Source: an uncultured Candidatus Saccharibacteria bacterium | GTDB taxonomy: Bacteria; Patescibacteria; Saccharimonadia; Saccharimonadales; UBA6022 | Length of the DNA stretch: 19,686 bases | Direction: 5' to 3' | Assembly (NCBI GenBank): GCA_946887425.1 | Contig: CAMPKW010000018.1 | Location: 1 to 19,686 of the forward strand | Part shown: positions 19,614 to 19,686 of the stretch, piece after piece | Position numbering within the stretch: position 1 is the first letter of the stretch | Layout of the letters: each line of letters starts with the position of its first letter | Made by a program: the position numbers and the translations under genes | The notes under the pieces: generated by a model | What the model was told of the DNA's origin: nothing | Database searches by the model: none | Seen by the model: only the letters and a program-made list of their open reading frames with translations

Positions 19614-19686
19614 ATGATTAAAAGCACAAGAGGTTTCACCATCGTCGAACTCCTCATTGTTATTGTCATCATTGGCATTCTCGCTG
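19614..19686 (+). CDS. Type IV pilin-like protein, 5' end only (pilin 6)
   Basis: The window ends inside this gene. Only 24 residues are visible: leader MIKSTRG, the cleavage site before Phe8, FTIVE with Glu at +5, and the start of the hydrophobic helix. The leader DNA is very like pilin 1; 18 bases are identical (9059-9076 and 19622-19639). This indicates a second pilin locus, or the continuation of one, after recR. The type of C-terminal domain cannot be known. Confidence 0.8.
   Translation, partial: MIKSTRGFTIVELLIVIVIIGILA

Noticed and set aside
1..19686. UGA recoded to glycine as in Gracilibacteria
   Set aside because: No conserved gene contains an in-frame TGA; all are complete with TAA or TAG stops.
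1..19686. CRISPR arrays, tRNA or rRNA genes, insertion sequences, integrases
   Set aside because: No regularly spaced repeats, no T-loop or CCA-like ends, and no transposase or integrase motifs were seen.

Overview
The window looks like a chromosomal segment of a Patescibacteria/CPR bacterium, most probably Saccharibacteria (TM7). The assignment is inferred from protein character. Signs are an L1 protein with a long charged N-terminal extension, pilins with the FTIVELLIVIVIIGILAAITIVAYNGIQ-type N-terminus, DnaX and RecR proteins that have lost their usual zinc-binding cysteines, compact genes and many small unknown proteins. UGA is not read as sense: all conserved genes are intact without it. 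It is also almost absent as a stop codon.

Layout. (1) 1-2302: ribosomal stalk-base genes rplK (L11) and rplA (L1), separated by a minus-strand two-helix membrane protein and a structured non-coding stretch. (2) 2333-3019: an unknown minus-strand protein sharing a terminator with rplA. (3) 3259-6262: a thymidylate pathway block, namely thyA (+), folA (-, convergent and overlapping), a truncated Nudix-like small ORF, a dCTP deaminase-family gene and tmk (+), the last three overlapping by stop/start codons. (4) 6287-7560: two unknown minus-strand genes. (5) 7664-8947: rplJ-rplL (L10, L7/L12), preceded by a clear L10 leader with a competing antiterminator and terminator. (6) 9051-12133: five type IV pilin-like genes in a row, the last carrying a C-terminal beta-rich adhesin-like domain. 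A sixth pilin begins at 19614 and runs off the window. (7) 12304-14072: a CPR-type two-barrel conserved protein, a DUF2797 protein and a small unknown protein. (8) 14253-19551: DNA replication and repair genes dnaX and dnaB, a GT-C-like membrane glycosyltransferase, ybaB and recR.

How it fits together. Ribosomal stalk synthesis (L11, L1, L10, L7/L12) is split into separately promoted and terminated units. L10/L7/L12 are probably under autogenous attenuation. ThyA, DHFR, Dcd and Tmk make dTTP. DnaX, DnaB, YbaB and RecR serve replication and repair. The pilin cassette suggests surface appendages, plausible for an organism that attaches to a host cell.

Promoters share a strong style: an extended -10 (TGN before the hexamer) with a weak or absent -35. 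In several genes the -10 lies only 6-10 bases before the ATG, pointing to leaderless or nearly leaderless mRNAs.
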